Shown here piece after piece: positions 32,001 through 33,045 of a DNA stretch of 33,045 nt. The notes beneath the pieces were generated by a model. The model did no database searches and was not told the DNA's origin. It was given only the letters and a program-made list of their open reading frames with translations. A program made the translations under genes and the position numbers. The stretch lies in contig NZ_JAPUVR010000063.1 of the NCBI RefSeq assembly GCF_029255125.1, positions 1 to 33,045 on the forward strand, in the 5' to 3' direction. This DNA is from Accumulibacter sp. GTDB taxonomy: Bacteria; Pseudomonadota; Gammaproteobacteria; Burkholderiales; Rhodocyclaceae. How positions within the stretch are numbered: position 1 is the stretch's first letter; every line of letters begins with the position of its first letter.

Positions 32001-32727
32001 TGTCGTCGTCGGCGCCGCCGATCAGGGTGTCGCTGCCCGCGCCGCCGTCGAGCAGGTCCTTGCCTTTGCCGCCGTCCAGGCGATCATTGTCCTGCAGGCC
32101 GTAGAGTTCGTCGTCGCCATCGCGACCGAACAGGGCGTCGTTGCCGGATTCGCCGTAGACCTGGTCGTTGCCGTCATCGCCGGAGAGGACGTCGTTGCCC
32201 CAGCCGCCGGAGATCAGATCGTTGCCAGCGCCGGCAAAGACCACGTCGTTACCCCCCTCGGCAAAGATGGCGTCGTGTCCGTCGCCACCAAAGGCGAGGT
32301 CGTTGCCCAGACCGGTGTACAGGGCGTCGTTGCCGGCTCCGCCCATGACGAGGTCGTTGTCGGCGCCCGAGTAGATCAGGTCGTTGCCGTCGCCACCGTC
32401 GAGGATGTCGTTGCCACCATCCTCGAAAACGACATCGTCGCCACCCAGTCCTTTGACGAGGTTGTTGCCGTTCTTGCCGAGAATGAGATCCTTGCCCTCG
32501 CTGCCGATGATTTCCTCGCCGTTTGGCGAGAAGGGCGGGGGGTTGGCGGTCGGCGTCGTACCGTCGCCTTGCGGCACTTGCGTTTGCTGGCTGTAGGCGA
32601 GCGTCACGTCGGCGATCGCCAGTGTGCTGCCATCCGCCTTGGTCACTTGCCCCAGGCCGTGTACCGTCTGTCCATTGATGACCTGGAAGTGAGCGTCGCT
32701 GGTCAGATCGACGGCGGTGATCCCCAT
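29005..32727 (-). CDS. RTX calcium-binding protein, main part (downstream of an in-frame TAG)
   Basis: RTX proteins are exported unfolded by type I secretion and fold when calcium binds GGxGxDxux repeats. From the first ATG after the stop at 32770-32772 there are 1240 codons. They comprise a nonapeptide array at about residues 76-240 (such as GGDGNDLIYSGADNDLVMGG), then seven long repeats (241-826), a stretch with DLRIKTRF, a second nonapeptide array at about 930-1060, and a C-terminal domain of about 170 residues that should hold the export signal. The sequence is acidic as expected. Four cysteines (such as YACSGGD and GGCGLD) are unusual for a type I substrate. The ATG at 32727 lacks a ribosome site and the protein homology continues upstream, so this is most likely the body of a larger interrupted protein. 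Calcium binding is a family inference. Confidence 0.85.
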   Translation of the reverse strand: MGITAVDLTSDAHFQVINGQTVHGLGQVTKADGSTLAIADVTLAYSQQTQVPQGDGTTPTANPPPFSPNGEEIIGSEGKDLILGKNGNNLVKGLGGDDVVFEDGGNDILDGGDGNDLIYSGADNDLVMGGAGNDALYTGLGNDLAFGGDGHDAIFAEGGNDVVFAGAGNDLISGGWGNDVLSGDDGNDQVYGESGNDALFGRDGDDELYGLQDNDRLDGGKGKDLLDGGAGSDTLIGGADDDTYVVDDASDTVTEWANEGQDSVRTTLDDYTLGAHLENLSLAGSANLTGHGNQASNVLVGNRGNNTLTGDAGNDTLDGALGTDTLIGGAGDDTYRVDNAGDTLLEQADEGSDTVKASVSYALAAHLEHLILTGNDAIDATGNELDNHLTGNAGDNRLDGGAGADLLAGGRGNDTYVVDQTGDSVSENAAEGIDTVLSAIDYHLGANLENLTLNTTSDLNGTGNELDNLIVGNAGNNTLDGGSGADTLIGGAGDDSYLVDNAGDSLSEAADAGTDAVFASVSYTLSANLEHLTLTGSDDLSATGNDLSNVLTGNTGANRLDGRAGADALLGGAGDDTYLVDDLGDMVREFFAEGTDSVLAALSFVLPEHVENLTLAGDAAIDATGNALDNTLIGNGGSNRLDGGLGADAMFGGNGDDTYRVDHALDSVTENAQEGSDTVFANVSHTLSAHVENLTLTGSADLDATGNELANTLIGNSGRNLINGATGADSMAGGAGNDDYFVDNAGDTVTEAFDDGIDTIYASVAYVLPEHVENLILTGNGNLDASGNAADNTLTGNAGNNALAGGGGNDTLEGDQGNDVLIGGSGNDTYLLKLGDGLDTIDDVSGTDTVRFATGLSLDNVALRITETNGVHTAQLRILNAGGCEQADQGFDFTVTVDRRGQITSPIEKFQFADGSLKTLDDLRIKTRFTYGTPWTSTLTTGRDDDIIVAGPRQNLIRSGSGNDIVYACSGGDTVQGKGGNDYLQGGSGNDTLDGGCGLDVLAGSNGRDTLRDLGGNNALFGGTQNDQIEAGAGNDFIAGGRHDDTIQAGGGKNIMAFNWGDGRDIVLPSLGAANTLSLGGGIEESDLVFKKTGSDLVLGTGGSHQITLKDWYASTGNQSVDRVQVVEAVPYFGFAQTRPTGWQVDTYDFKALVQQFDAARTANPKLSQWRLMNGLLDAHLSRSASAALGGELATRYALGSESAISLAIAQETLKDPHFGSQAQAVGHRFDATVCAYRLA
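30250..32007 (-). repeat. Seven tandem 81-91-residue repeats in the RTX gene
   Basis: Each unit starts DDTYxVDxAxDxVxE, continues with xGxDxVxAxxxYxLxxHxENLxLxGxxxxxATGNxxDNxLxGNxGxNxLDGG and closes with GADxLxGGAG. Counting from the ATG at 32727, units 2 to 6 are exactly 81 residues (243 bases) long at 332-412, 413-493, 494-574, 575-655 and 656-736. The first (241-331) and seventh (737-826) are about nine residues longer, the length of one RTX nonapeptide. Confidence 0.85.
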
Positions 32728-32769
32728 GGCGCTCAGGCTGCGGAATTCGCCGGGGTCGGTGACGCCGTT

Positions 32770-33045
32770 CTAATTGACGTCCTGCCAGACACCGAACTTC
32801 GCCCACTTGTTGTCGGCGGCGTCGAAGCGCCGGTTGTTGTTGCTGTCAAACGCTTGCAAGCCTTCGAGGTCGGTCTGCGCGCCTGGCTGGTAGCGGGCGA
32901 AGCTGATCTCGCCCGCCTGGTCGATCCGGCCATCGCCATCGATGTCGTAGGCGAGCAGGCCATCGTCCTTGCCCACCCAGGAGGTGCGGCGCTTCCAGCC
33001 GTCGCCATTGACGTCGAAGAAGACATTGGTGTCATCGACATTGAC
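32770..33045 (-). CDS. RTX gene, upstream fragment ending at TAG (5' end beyond window)
   Basis: The minus-strand frame is open from the right edge for 91 codons and stops at TAG. It reads DVNGDGWKRRTSWVGKDDG, YDIDGDGRIDQAGE, AFDSNNNRRFDAADNKW and VWQDVN. These are EF-hand-like DxDxDG calcium loops typical of the region before the RTX array in large FrpC-like proteins. After the TAG the same frame continues NGVTDPGEFRSLSAMGI, completing a fourth loop. The stop therefore falls in the middle of a conserved motif, and this fragment and the main part were one gene. Confidence 0.85.
   Translation of the reverse strand, partial: VNVDDTNVFFDVNGDGWKRRTSWVGKDDGLLAYDIDGDGRIDQAGEISFARYQPGAQTDLEGLQAFDSNNNRRFDAADNKWAKFGVWQDVN

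Noticed and set aside
32725-32727. ATG at 32727 as the genuine start of the RTX gene
   Set aside because: No ribosome site precedes it and homology continues upstream through the TAG in the same frame, so it is only the first ATG after the break.

Overview
The window is GC-rich, densely coded DNA that looks like the chromosome of a Gram-negative proteobacterium. A betaproteobacterium, possibly of the Rhodocyclales, would fit. That placement is my inference from GC content, codon style and gene types (two-partner secretion, type I secretion, exported caspase-like protein); no marker gene proves it.

Region 1 (1-8386, minus strand) is a type I-E CRISPR-Cas operon in canonical order: cas3, cas8e, cas11, cas7, cas5, cas6e, cas1, cas2. 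Genes overlap or abut, so they are probably co-translated. cas2 runs off the left edge. No repeat-spacer array is visible, so the array, if present, should lie to the left of position 1. Upstream of cas3 (8583-8937) are remains of a CobW/G3E-type GTPase that has lost its Walker A lysine and its middle, and carries a stop and a frameshift.

Region 2 (9309-13622) is housekeeping-like. It holds an intact NADP-type glutamate dehydrogenase (gdhA, minus) and, divergently, an 846-residue protein that joins a degenerate KaiC/RecA-like N-terminus to a PEP-synthase-type ATP-grasp domain and a C-terminal domain of unknown role.

Region 3 (13835-16043, minus) encodes two exported proteins: a small OmpA-like peptidoglycan-binding-type protein and a caspase-fold (C14-like) protein with an intact His-Cys pair and a Sel1-like tail.

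Region 4 (16379-26794, plus) is a two-partner secretion pair: a TpsB (FhaC/ShlB-type) outer-membrane transporter followed by a 2861-residue TpsA exoprotein. The exoprotein has an N-terminal TPS domain, many autotransporter-type PATR repeats, and a cysteine pair close to its C-terminus.

Region 5 (27126-33045, minus) is a type I secretion cluster read as RTX protein, HlyC-like acyltransferase, HlyD membrane-fusion protein. The RTX gene enters from the right edge and is broken by an in-frame TAG at 32770-32772. The HlyC-like protein appears to have lysine where HlyC has its catalytic histidine. No HlyB-type ABC transporter lies between them. Regions 3 to 5 together form a cell-surface and secretion neighbourhood; regions 4 and 5 converge at about 26.8-27.1 kb.
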